DNA from: an uncultured Clostridia bacterium
GTDB lineage: Bacteria; Bacillota; Clostridia; Peptostreptococcales; Anaerovoracaceae
Reading direction: 5' to 3'
NCBI GenBank assembly: GCA_934255545.1
Contig: CAKQOE010000034.1
Location: 1 to 27,128, forward strand
DNA: 27,128 nucleotides
Position 1 is the first letter of the stretch, and the number at the start of each line of letters is the position of its first letter. The notes under the pieces were generated by a model. It did no database searches. It worked only from the letters and a program-made list of their open reading frames with translations, and had not been told where the DNA came from. Made by a program: the position numbers and the translations under genes. Below, in pieces: positions 17,758 to 24,513 of the stretch.

Positions 17758-18292
17758 CTTTCTCCCTCCAATCATAAAATGAAGCAATATCTTCAAATAG
17801 TTTTTCTATCCCATCATCAATAATACAATTTTTCACAGGCATTCTTACAGTTATACTTTTCTGACCACATCCTGCCTTCTTTCTAAAGTCATTAAGTTTT
17901 ATTGATCCTACACTTTGCAAAATATAATAATAAAAATTTTCTTCCTCCGCTAAGCTCACATATATCAGAACGACCGGTATATTTGACTGAAATGCATATT
18001 CAATGTTTGAAGATGTAATACTACAAGATATAGAATCTTTACACGTTTTCATAGGTACGATCTTTTTTGTTGTACCCTTAATTTGTAATAATGCTATCTT
18101 TCCGGTAATCAATCCATCTTCAAATAATTCTACAATAGCATCTATTCCGTAATCTCTCTCTGAAATATCTCTATACAATGCATTTCCTGTTTTATTAATC
18201 AGCATTCTCACTCTATCTGTTGACTTCGTCTCTACTTGATGCGAATCGATTCTTCTTTTTTTATTAGTGCTTACTTTATCATTACCTGTCAT
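17747..18292 (-). CDS. DUF4365 domain protein, PD-(D/E)XK nuclease-like
   Basis: 181 aa, cytoplasmic with no signal peptide. The segment SERDYGIDAIVELFEDGLIT-GKIALLQIKGT matches the DUF4365 family, whose fold is of the PD-(D/E)XK nuclease type. Candidate catalytic residues are Asp51, Glu55 and the Gln70-Ile-Lys72 motif. DUF4365 proteins occur near restriction and other defence genes, but their activity is mostly untested. The ribosome site before ATG 18292 is poor. The gene lies 119 bp after the 250-aa HTH-like gene and overlaps the start of the LRR gene (ATGAGAAATAA, 17747-17757), an unusual partner for a nuclease-like protein. The DNA is markedly AT-rich compared with hydG/hydE, which suggests acquisition. 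The family call is by motif. Confidence 0.78.
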   Translation of the reverse strand: MTGNDKVSTNKKRRIDSHQVETKSTDRVRMLINKTGNALYRDISERDYGIDAIVELFEDGLITGKIALLQIKGTTKKIVPMKTCKDSISCSITSSNIEYAFQSNIPVVLIYVSLAEEENFYYYILQSVGSIKLNDFRKKAGCGQKSITVRMPVKNCIIDDGIEKLFEDIASFYDWREKDEK

Positions 18293-18411
18293 TTATCGTT
18301 TTAAATAATACTCATTGAACAAATTTTCTTGGTCATATGATTTTTCATAAGTTTTCTTAAATTACGGAAACATTCCTTAATTTGCCTAACTTTTTATACC
18401 ATACTAACTTT

Positions 18412-19164
18412 CTAATTTTTCTTTATATGCTCCCTATATATTTTTTTAAATATACCCTCAATTTTGTTTATAACATTCTTTATTGTTTCATTTGAAATCG
18501 AAGTTATCTCACTTAAAATATCAGAAACAATATCTAATGTAAGTTCCTTGGCATTTTTATTCAGTACATCACCTATCAATTCTTCATTTGTTTCTTTATT
18601 GATCTTGAGTTTTTGCTGAATCTTATGCAATAATTCATTTTTTATTTTTCTTGCATCCTCTTCATCTATAATAGAAAGCACTAAATCAATATAATATTCA
18701 GGTGCAATCTTCAAAACTTTAGAATTTAACTGTATATCTATATAACCCTTATTTTCTTCAACCCAATTCTGAACTTCTATAAACAAATTCTTGTCGGGTA
18801 TGTTCAAGACTATCTTTCCATTTTCATATATAGCATTTTCACAAATTCTCATGAATGATTCTCTCCAGTTAAATCTTTCATATGGATACTGGAGTTGCTT
18901 TTTTACTTTCAAGTTGCTAACTTTTGGCTGAGTTATGCCTAGCTCTTTAGACAGATTGTAATCACTGTATGTATTCATATCATCTTCAGATGTTTTCAAT
19001 ATCTGTTCTATGTAAATAGAGAACAAAAGTGTCTCAAAGTCGGATTTCTGCATCTGCCCAAAATTGCCTTTGTAATAGCGTTCCGCAATCAAATCAAAGG
19101 CTTTTGCTTTATCTTCCTGATTATTGAAAAGTTCATCATACTTAAATTTTCTGCTATCTGACAT
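18412..19164 (-). CDS. Uncharacterised 250-aa protein with putative HTH
   Basis: I do not recognise the family. The start at 19164 is well supported by GGAGGG 8 bases upstream. Residues about 67-92 (YSDYNLSKELGITQPKVSNL and on) look like a helix-turn-helix that could bind DNA. The rest is mixed helical and beta (NGKIVLNIPDKNLFIEVQNW), with a long helical, Lys-rich C-terminus (IKNVINKIEGIFKKIYREHI). No signal peptide or membrane segment is seen. It leads the unit 250-aa / DUF4365 / BspA and is read from the operator-flanked promoter at 19195-19258, 30 bp upstream. Codon use is very AT-rich. It may be a regulator or a partner of the DUF4365 protein in a two-gene defence-like module; both are inference. 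Confidence 0.75.
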   Translation of the reverse strand: MSDSRKFKYDELFNNQEDKAKAFDLIAERYYKGNFGQMQKSDFETLLFSIYIEQILKTSEDDMNTYSDYNLSKELGITQPKVSNLKVKKQLQYPYERFNWRESFMRICENAIYENGKIVLNIPDKNLFIEVQNWVEENKGYIDIQLNSKVLKIAPEYYIDLVLSIIDEEDARKIKNELLHKIQQKLKINKETNEELIGDVLNKNAKELTLDIVSDILSEITSISNETIKNVINKIEGIFKKIYREHIKKN

Positions 19165-19194
19165 CGTTTATCCCTCCAAATTTTACTGTACTGC

Positions 19195-19258
19195 TTAATG
19201 CAATCTGCACTAAAATTATATCATTCTGCATATATAGATGCAATCTGCATTAATAGTT
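19195..19258 (-). promoter_or_regulatory. Promoter flanked by paired TGCA-N3-TGCA operators, copy 2
   Basis: On the minus strand, -35 TTGCAT (19238-19243) and -10 TATAAT (19215-19220) have a 17-bp spacer. TGCAATCTGCA occurs at 19239-19249 and again at 19199-19209, centres 40 bp apart. A middle TGCA is at 19227-19230. Every spacing equals that of copy 1 at 14054-14117. It drives the gene starting at 19164. A TATAAT on the plus strand at 19277-19282 may serve the divergent XRE gene, so the boxes could control both directions. Confidence 0.82.
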
Positions 19259-19343
19259 GGTTGCTATGCTCTGTTCTATAATTTAAAATGGCTGTAAGTA
19301 AGTTCTGCAATACTTCGGAGCTTTGCTGAATGGCGGTCTGTGG

Positions 19344-19358
19344 CTGCGCCGGGCGCAG
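19344..19358. repeat. GC-rich 15-bp palindrome (copy D)
   Basis: CTGCGCC-G-GGCGCAG, perfect dyad, same core as copies A, B and C but with CT/AG outer pairs. It lies in the probable untranslated leader of the XRE gene, unlike the other three, which follow stop codons. Confidence 0.5.
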
Positions 19359-19444
19359 AGGAGGCTGCTGTTTTGCTTATTTGTTCTGTTATTTATTGCA
19401 TTTATTCGTTTATTTTGTACTTGGTAAGACGGGAGGAGAGGTCT

Positions 19445-19828
19445 ATGCAGCATCCGGAGATAGATTATAAAAAAATAGGCATGCGGATACGTGCTGCGCG
19501 CCTCGAAAAGGGGTACAGCCAGGCTGACCTCGGTGCTCTCGTCGGCTGCTCAAACAATCATATGAGCCATGTCGAGGTCGGACAGACTAAGGTCTCGCTT
19601 CCTATGCTGCTTAAGATCAGCTATGCGCTTGATAAGGATATAGACTTTTTTATTTCGGATACGCCATATGCGAAATGCGATTACATAATCAACTCTGAGA
19701 TCTCAGATAAGCTCAGTAAATGCAGCGCCGGGACGCTGATAACCGTCAACAGGATACTTGATGCGCTCCTCGACCAGCAGGCTATGTTTAAGAAGAATGA
19801 CGCCGCTTTGATTGTTTCGCCGGCATAG
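19445..19828 (+). CDS. XRE-family HTH transcriptional regulator
   Basis: 127 aa from ATG 19445, preceded by GGAGGAGAGG at good distance. The same frame is open from 19340, but that extra 35-residue segment contains the ribosome site and palindrome D and is probably not translated. Residues 8-65 are an HTH_3 (Cro/CI) domain: GMRIRAARLEKGYSQADLGA, LVGCSNNHMSHVEVGQ and VSLPMLLKISYALDKDIDFF. The C-terminal 55 residues are a short helical tail, perhaps for dimerisation. It is divergent from the 250-aa/DUF4365/BspA unit and only 186 bp from the paired TGCA-N3-TGCA boxes, so it is the best local candidate to bind them, both here and at 14054-14117. That link is inferred. A terminator follows at 19871. 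Confidence 0.9.
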   Translation: MQHPEIDYKKIGMRIRAARLEKGYSQADLGALVGCSNNHMSHVEVGQTKVSLPMLLKISYALDKDIDFFISDTPYAKCDYIINSEISDKLSKCSAGTLITVNRILDALLDQQAMFKKNDAALIVSPA

Positions 19829-19870
19829 AGCTGAATCAGACAGGATACATAGATATTATGACAAAAATAT

Positions 19871-19920
19871 AAACGCCGCTCTGCAACTGAGTTTATTTCA
19901 GATGCCTAAGCGGCGTTTTT
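19871..19920 (+). terminator. Terminator of the XRE gene
   Basis: A 10-bp stem (AAACGCCGCT with AGCGGCGTTT) with an inner CTGA/TCAG pairing is followed by a T run on the plus strand. It starts 42 nt after the XRE stop. Confidence 0.88.
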
Positions 19921-19923
19921 AGT

Positions 19924-19962
19924 GTAAAAAAACAGCAGCGGCGGAAGCATCGCTTCCGCCGC
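19924..19962 (-). terminator. Terminator of the hydE-hydG operon
   Basis: A perfect 11-bp stem (GCGGCGGAAGC, loop ATC, GCTTCCGCCGC; 19938-19962) is followed on the minus strand by TGCTGTTTTTTT. It lies 33 nt after the hydG stop and back to back with the XRE terminator, so the two units are cleanly insulated. Confidence 0.9.
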
Positions 19963-19994
19963 ATCATATATCACTTATTAATGATATCAGTTGC

Positions 19995-21443
19995 TTAGAA
20001 TCTGAAATCGCGCCTGTTTGAGGCCTTTATATCAGCCACGTTCTGACATGCGATATCATGTACTTTTTTATTCGGTATCTTTTCAAGCTCGCGGTCTATC
20101 ATCTCAAAGCCGACCTTTTTTGTTTCCTCTGACGCGTAGTCTACGAGATATTCTGTAAGCGTCATGAGCGCGTTCGGGTGGCAGCAGTTGAGTATCTGAC
20201 CTGACTTGCACAGGCTCATGAAGCGGTCGCCCGTGCGGCCTTCGCGGTAGCATGCCGTGCAGAATGAAGGGATATGGTCCTTTTCTATGAGCCAGCGCAC
20301 TACCTCGTCCAGGCTCCTCTGGTCTGATACGTCGAACTGCTCGGAATCATGCGGGCGCTCCTCCTCAGTGTATCCGCCTACGGACGTTCTTGAAGCTCCG
20401 CTTATCTGCGAAATGCCGTAGTCAAGCACCTTGCCGCGTACAGCCTCGCTCTCGCGTGTAGAGATTATCATGCCCGTGTAAGGCACGGCGATACGTATGC
20501 ACGCTATTATCTTCGCGAACATCTCGTCTGATATGCCGTTGTCGAACACATCAGGATCTATATCGTCTGCGCGCTTTACCCTCGGAACGCTTATAGTATG
20601 CGGACCGACGCCCTGCGCCGCCTCAAGATGCTCAGCGTGCATCAGAAGTCCCGCAAACTCATACTTGTAGCCCTCAAGGCCGAAAAGCACTCCGAGGCCT
20701 ACATCGTCTATGCCGCCCTGCATCGCTCTGTCCATAGCCTCTGTGTGATAATCGTAATCATGCTTCGGACCTGTCGGATGCAGCTCCTCGTAGCTCTTTT
20801 TATTGTACGTTTCCTGGAAAAGTATGTAAGTACCTATTCCGGCTTCCTTAAGCTTTCTGTAATTTTCAACAGTCGTAGCCGCTATATTTACATTTACGCG
20901 GCGGATGTCGCCGTTTTTATGATGAACTGAATATATCGTGTCGATACATTCAAGGATGTATTCTATAGGATTGTTTACCGGATCTTCTCCGGCTTCTATG
21001 GCCAGACGCTTGTGTCCCATATCCTGAAGAGCTATGACTTCCCGGCGTATCTCGTCCTGAGTCAGCTTTTTTCTCGCTATATGCTTGTTTTTCATATGAT
21101 ACGGACAGTAAACGCAGCCGTTTACACAATAATTTGAAAGATACAGAGGCGCGAACATTACGATGCGGTTTCCGTAAAACGCAAGCTTTATCTCGTTAGC
21201 AAGCTTATACATCTCCTCTACCTTTTCCGGGATCTCGCACGCCAGAAGTACCGAAGCCTCTCTGTGTGTAAGTCCCGCGCACGTAACGCCGTTTCCTGTT
21301 TTCTTTGGACGGGCCTTTTCAAGAAGACTGTCTATGAGCTCAACATTATTCTTGTTAGCCTCAGCGTACGCTAAAGTCTCGCGTATTTCCTCATCGTTGA
21401 TGAACTCCTCTGCATGAAGAGATCTTGGATCATAAATTGCCAT
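19995..21443 (-). CDS. hydG: [FeFe]-hydrogenase H-cluster maturase HydG (radical SAM)
   Basis: 482 aa, full length for the family. HydG cleaves tyrosine to p-cresol and makes the CO and cyanide ligands delivered as an Fe(CO)2CN synthon for the H-cluster. The radical SAM motif is CVNGCVYC (Cys106, Cys110, Cys113). The HydG-specific C-terminal auxiliary cluster motif CX2CX22C is present (Cys395, Cys398, Cys421, in SFCTACYREGRTGDRF and ILNCCHPNAL). Motifs typical of HydG/ThiH such as AGEDPVN, FQETYNKKSYEELHPTGPKH and YSxxH are intact. AAAGGAAG precedes the ATG. It is the last gene of the regulator-hydE-hydG unit, 142 bp after hydE. No hydF is seen next to it; after hydG there is a terminator. 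Confidence 0.97.
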   Translation of the reverse strand: MAIYDPRSLHAEEFINDEEIRETLAYAEANKNNVELIDSLLEKARPKKTGNGVTCAGLTHREASVLLACEIPEKVEEMYKLANEIKLAFYGNRIVMFAPLYLSNYCVNGCVYCPYHMKNKHIARKKLTQDEIRREVIALQDMGHKRLAIEAGEDPVNNPIEYILECIDTIYSVHHKNGDIRRVNVNIAATTVENYRKLKEAGIGTYILFQETYNKKSYEELHPTGPKHDYDYHTEAMDRAMQGGIDDVGLGVLFGLEGYKYEFAGLLMHAEHLEAAQGVGPHTISVPRVKRADDIDPDVFDNGISDEMFAKIIACIRIAVPYTGMIISTRESEAVRGKVLDYGISQISGASRTSVGGYTEEERPHDSEQFDVSDQRSLDEVVRWLIEKDHIPSFCTACYREGRTGDRFMSLCKSGQILNCCHPNALMTLTEYLVDYASEETKKVGFEMIDRELEKIPNKKVHDIACQNVADIKASNRRDFRF

Positions 21444-21524
21444 GTTTTTTACTTCCTTTCTTATGGGTCAGAATGCTCTTTCCCTCAGATAGATATGACC
21501 TTCTTCAGGATCGCGTCTGTTCGG

Positions 21525-21540
21525 GCGCTGCCGGCAGCGC
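21525..21540. repeat. GC-rich 16-bp palindrome between hydE and hydG
   Basis: GCGCTGCC/GGCAGCGC is a perfect dyad in the 142-bp intercistronic gap, 45 nt after the hydE stop. It is similar in size, G+C and placement to copies A-C and lacks a U-tract on either side. It might set the relative level of hydE and hydG mRNA. Confidence 0.5.
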
Positions 21541-21585
21541 AGTCGTTCTGCGGTCATTAAATACTGATCGGTTATTAAATTATTA

Positions 21586-22632
21586 TTATTTATTGATGTC
21601 GCCTCTCGACACCACTATATTGCAGCCGATGGCCTTCATCGACTCGCGCAGATCCTTCAGATTCTGCGCCGACTCCCTGCCGCTTGACAGCTTGTTGTCG
21701 TAAAGTGTGTATTTCGCTCTGTTTTCATACGGCGAAAGGTTTGGCATGACTACATTGGCTCCTGCGAGCATGCCTCTCTCGCGCCCATCCGGGCTTATCG
21801 TTCCGAGCGCTGTCGTTGCCGGCAGCAGTATATTAGGCTTTATGAGCCTTATAATAGAAAGCAGGTATATCGTCTGCTCCGCCGTACCGGACTTCATATC
21901 CCGAAACGGTGTATCATGCTGCGGTATGAACGGTCCGATGCCGCACATATCCGGCTGAAACTCTTCTATGAACTTCAGATCCTGCGCGATATTGCGCGCC
22001 GTCTGGTACGGCGAGCCCACCATGAAGCCGCAGCCCACCTGAAAGCCTGTATCCTTCAGATCTCTGAGACAGCGCATCCTGTTTTCAAGCGAAAGCTCCG
22101 CCGGGTGCAGCTTTGCATAATGTTCGCTGTCCGCCGTCTCATGCCTCAGAAGATAACGGTCAGCTCCGGCATCAAACATCCGCTGATAATCCTCGCGCTG
22201 ATACTCACCGAGCGACAGTGTCACAGCGCAGTCCGGATACTGCCTGCGTATCTCAGCCACAGCCCCGCAGATATCGTCCACAGACAGCGAGCCTTCGCCG
22301 CCCTGCATGACGAACGTCCTGAAGCCTATGTCGTATCCCTCAGCGCAGCTTGCGAGTATCTGCTCCCTGTCAAGCACATAGCGCTCGCAGTCATGATTAG
22401 ACCGCCTTATACCGCAGTAAAAGCAGTCGTTCCTGCAGACATTTCCTACCTCGATCAGCCCTCTGATGTACACGTCATCGCCGTAATACCTGCGCCTTGC
22501 CTCAATAGCGTAAGCTGCGGCGTACTCTGCCAGCGCGCCGGTCTGACCGGCGACAAGCTCTTCGTATTCATCAACAGTAAGGCTATGTGTCTCTGCAAGC
22601 CTGTCTATTAATGTTTCAAGTCTGTTTTTCAT
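21586..22632 (-). CDS. hydE: [FeFe]-hydrogenase H-cluster maturase HydE (radical SAM)
   Basis: 348 aa, the usual size. HydE is the second radical SAM enzyme of H-cluster assembly. It acts on the HydG product on the way to the azadithiolate-bridged di-iron unit that HydF carries. The [4Fe-4S]/SAM motif is CRNDCFYC (Cys66, Cys70, Cys73). Other family features are IRGLIEVGNVCRNDCFYCGI, TFVMQGGEG, LRHETADSEHYAKLHP and GFMVGSPYQT. The optional second cluster site common in some HydE proteins was not evident. The gene is 113 bp after the TM1266-type regulator gene and ahead of hydG on the same strand. BioB is the nearest paralogue, but the sequence and context fit HydE. Confidence 0.96.
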   Translation of the reverse strand: MKNRLETLIDRLAETHSLTVDEYEELVAGQTGALAEYAAAYAIEARRRYYGDDVYIRGLIEVGNVCRNDCFYCGIRRSNHDCERYVLDREQILASCAEGYDIGFRTFVMQGGEGSLSVDDICGAVAEIRRQYPDCAVTLSLGEYQREDYQRMFDAGADRYLLRHETADSEHYAKLHPAELSLENRMRCLRDLKDTGFQVGCGFMVGSPYQTARNIAQDLKFIEEFQPDMCGIGPFIPQHDTPFRDMKSGTAEQTIYLLSIIRLIKPNILLPATTALGTISPDGRERGMLAGANVVMPNLSPYENRAKYTLYDNKLSSGRESAQNLKDLRESMKAIGCNIVVSRGDINK

Positions 22633-22688
22633 TTTGTATTTCTGTTTTTCTTAAAACATCTCCCTTCTGTTAATTTTCACATGCTTAC

Positions 22689-22703
22689 GCGCGCCCGGCG
22701 CGC
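22689..22703. repeat. GC-rich 15-bp palindrome (copy C)
   Basis: GCGCGCC-C-GGCGCGC lies 42 nt after the stop of the hydrogenase regulator gene and before hydE. It is the same core as copies A, B and D with the centre base changed. No U-tract. Confidence 0.55.
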
Positions 22704-22745
22704 CGATCGGCGGCTCTGCCCGCAGGCATATGCGTTATTGCATCA

Positions 22746-23018
22746 TTATCGATCTGTTTCCGCATCATTTACTACATTTGAGTACGCAGTCTTTACGCTC
22801 AGCCCTTTTATGTTGCCGAGCTTACCTGCAAGCGCGGCTATTTTGTCCTGCGGCGCGTCCAGCGCGACTGATATGATACTTATACCGTGCGTTTTGTACG
22901 GTATGCCCATCCTTCCTACTATGTACTCGCTGAACAAGTGCAGCTGTTCATTGAGCTTCAAAACAGCATCCGGTTCTTCAACTATTATAGCCATAACGGC
23001 TACTCTCGTCTGCAACAT
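22746..23018 (-). CDS. TM1266-type iron-only hydrogenase system regulator (putative)
   Basis: 90 aa from ATG 23018, which follows AAGGAGGT by a near-ideal gap; an in-frame GTG at 23024 lies within that ribosome site and is unlikely. The protein matches the small TM1266-like family found next to hydEFG genes (TRVAVMAIIVEEPDAVLKLN, YIVGRMGIPYKTHGISIISV). It has an ACT/NikR-like beta-alpha-beta fold and is named a putative hydrogenase system regulator, although its ligand and mechanism are not established. It is the first gene of the hydE-hydG unit, behind a sigma70-like promoter at 23051-23079, so it is likely co-regulated with the maturases. Confidence 0.92.
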   Translation of the reverse strand: MLQTRVAVMAIIVEEPDAVLKLNEQLHLFSEYIVGRMGIPYKTHGISIISVALDAPQDKIAALAGKLGNIKGLSVKTAYSNVVNDAETDR

Positions 23019-23050
23019 GCACACCTCCTTTTCATGACAGGCATCTTTTT

Positions 23051-23079
23051 ATTCTATACTCGTTCTCATGCGATATCAA
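23051..23079 (-). promoter_or_regulatory. Probable promoter of the regulator-hydE-hydG operon
   Basis: On the minus strand, -35 TTGATA (23074-23079) and -10 TAGAAT (23051-23056) are separated by 17 bp. Each box has one mismatch to consensus. The -10 is 32 bp upstream of the regulator ATG. Confidence 0.65.
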
Positions 23080-23162
23080 CCGCTCCGGCTCAAAAATATG
23101 ATTTGCAATATTTTCTAATTTCTGCTAAAATAAATTCCGGTCAACGGCTGACTGTGCCATAT

Positions 23163-23178
23163 CGCGCGTCGCCGCGCG
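23163..23178. other. GC-rich hairpin in the divergent intergenic region
   Basis: CGCGCG-TCGC-CGCGCG, a 6-bp stem with a 4-nt loop, lies in the 273-bp region between the hydrogenase regulator gene and the DUF364 gene. GCGC repeats on its right side allow alternative pairings. No U-tract follows. Apart from this and the 23051-23079 promoter nothing clear is seen in the region. Confidence 0.45.
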
Positions 23179-23291
23179 CAAAGCTGCGCAGATCGTTAAT
23201 AAAAAATACAGACCTCATTAGATACATGATCTGCTTAATATATCTCTTCTATTGAATATATCGCTTAAATATATCGCTGCGGAGGCATCAT

Positions 23292-24074
23292 ATGTGGACT
23301 TTTTACGACAGACTCATATCCTCGATAGATAACGACAATATAACGATAAAAGACTTTGTTGTCGGCGCCGAATGGTGCATCGTTATCGCTGACGACGGCA
23401 CTGCAGGGCTTGCGCCTGTGCGTACTGAGCAGTGGAGGCGCTTTGAGTTCGGCGTGGATATAAAGCCGGGCATGCCGCTTTCTGAGGCGGCATCGGCAGT
23501 AAAGTCATGGAACCCGCATGAGGCAGCTCTCGGACTTGCTGCTGTAAACGCTTTTTTCAACCGCGAGTCAAATGTGACCGCAGGAGCGGTCGAATATCCG
23601 GGCGGGCGCCGCAGCCGCGGCGTATTCATGCAGTTCTGCGAGCATAACACAAAAGGCAGGCGCACTGTCATGATAGAGCCGCACTACGACCGCGAAGAGC
23701 TTGCAAACGCTCCTGGGCTTATAGATATTATAAGGCTCAGCACAATGTACCGCGACTACCGCTTCAACGCGTGGGAGGACCTTATCCCACAGGCAAACGG
23801 CATCGTGCTCAGCGGCGAAGCTATCGCAGACAAGCTTGCCGGTACTACGGTAAGGGCCGCATCGGAGCTTGGCAAGGACATATACTTCTGGGGACCCGAT
23901 ATCCCGCTCGCGCAAGCGCTTGCAGACGTACCGCGCGCATCAGGCAGCAGCGCTGCAGTACAGGCCACAGGATTTATAGTAGATGATGCAGAAAAATGCC
24001 TGTGGACCGTAAAGCGCGCCGGGAACCGCGACGAGATCCTGCGCCTCGGACACTTCGTAACAGAAGACCTGTAG
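23292..24074 (+). CDS. DUF4213/DUF364 family protein (putative heavy-metal chelation domain)
   Basis: 260 aa, cytoplasmic. The N-terminus (MWTFYDRLISSI.., VVGAEWCIVIADDGTAGLAP) fits the DUF4213 enolase-like N-domain. The C-terminal half (EDLIPQANGIVLSGEAIADK, ELGKDIYFWGPDIPLAQALA) fits the Rossmann-like DUF364 domain, often called a heavy-metal chelation domain and found near metal cofactor genes in anaerobes. The biochemical role is not proven. GGAGG sits 6 bases before the ATG. It is divergent from the [FeFe]-hydrogenase maturation operon, so a role in iron or other metal cofactor supply is possible but only by association. A weak hairpin follows at 24130. Confidence 0.85.
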   Translation: MWTFYDRLISSIDNDNITIKDFVVGAEWCIVIADDGTAGLAPVRTEQWRRFEFGVDIKPGMPLSEAASAVKSWNPHEAALGLAAVNAFFNRESNVTAGAVEYPGGRRSRGVFMQFCEHNTKGRRTVMIEPHYDREELANAPGLIDIIRLSTMYRDYRFNAWEDLIPQANGIVLSGEAIADKLAGTTVRAASELGKDIYFWGPDIPLAQALADVPRASGSSAAVQATGFIVDDAEKCLWTVKRAGNRDEILRLGHFVTEDL

Positions 24075-24129
24075 CTTCAAAACTTAATGATCTGCAGCAT
24101 ATATATCCGAAAATAACATATAATAACAT

Positions 24130-24193
24130 AGCGCAGGGTATGCTCTGCTGCGCTTTAAATAAATATACAAAAATAACGGGCGCCCCGCGCCCG
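24130..24193 (+). other. Two GC hairpins between the DUF364 gene and tRNA-Arg
   Basis: The first hairpin is AGCGCAG/CTGCGCT (24130-24136 with 24148-24154), followed by TTAAATAAAT. The second is CGGGCGC-CCC-GCGCCCG (24177-24193). The first could be a weak terminator of the DUF364 gene. The second belongs to the family of short GC-rich dyads seen in other gaps here. Confidence 0.45.
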
Positions 24194-24201
24194 CCATACA
24201 T

Positions 24202-24278
24202 GCACCCGTAGCTCAGCTGGATAGAGTGTCAGATTCCGATTCTGAAGGCCGCGCGTTCGAACCGCGTCGGGTGTACCA
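24202..24278 (+). tRNA. tRNA-Arg (anticodon CCG)
   Basis: 77 nt folding as a cloverleaf. The acceptor is GCACCCG with CGGGTGT (first pair G-U), the D arm is GCTC..GAGT, and the anticodon stem is TCAGA/TCTGA around TTCCGAT with anticodon CCG. The T arm is GCGCG-TTCGAAC-CGCGT, and the discriminator A and CCA end are encoded. It decodes CGG. A terminator follows 6 nt later. No duplicated tRNA 3' end, integrase or other attachment-site sign was seen downstream. Confidence 0.96.
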
Positions 24279-24284
24279 TTGTTT

Positions 24285-24322
24285 AAGCCTTGAAATTTTA
24301 ACGTTTCAGGGCTTTTTATTTT
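24285..24322 (+). terminator. Terminator of tRNA-Arg
   Basis: AAGCCTTGAAA pairs with TTTCAGGGCTT (11 bp with one G-U, 8-nt loop, 24285-24314), followed by TTTATTTT. Confidence 0.85.
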
Positions 24323-24476
24323 GTAAAAACATAGTAAAAACCGGCCTTAAAAATGCGTTTTGTCCGTTGTGGAAGCGTCAGCGTGTCCGAGGCGGTGCGC
24401 CACGCTTACAAGGTCTGCCCCGCCTGTGCGGTGACGCGCAATGCTGTAAATGTATGTATTAACGCTGTATTTCGTG

Positions 24477-24485
24477 TGTTATAAT
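24477..24485 (+). promoter_or_regulatory. Extended -10 element before the AAA-ATPase gene
   Basis: TGTTATAAT, an extended -10, lies 28 bp before the ATG at 24514. No good -35 is seen at the right distance. The stretch 24324-24476 before it holds a GC-rich segment with imperfect CGTG/CACG dyads and no recognised gene. Confidence 0.5.
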
Positions 24486-24513
24486 TATTTCAGGATAAGG
24501 AGGTCGAATATTT

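Noticed and set aside
19340..19444. N-terminal membrane segment on the XRE regulator
   Set aside because: The extension contains palindrome D and the ribosome site for ATG 19445; the family normally starts at the later position.
24202..24513. tRNA-Arg as an attachment site of an integrated element
   Set aside because: No repeat of the tRNA 3' end and no integrase were found in the window.
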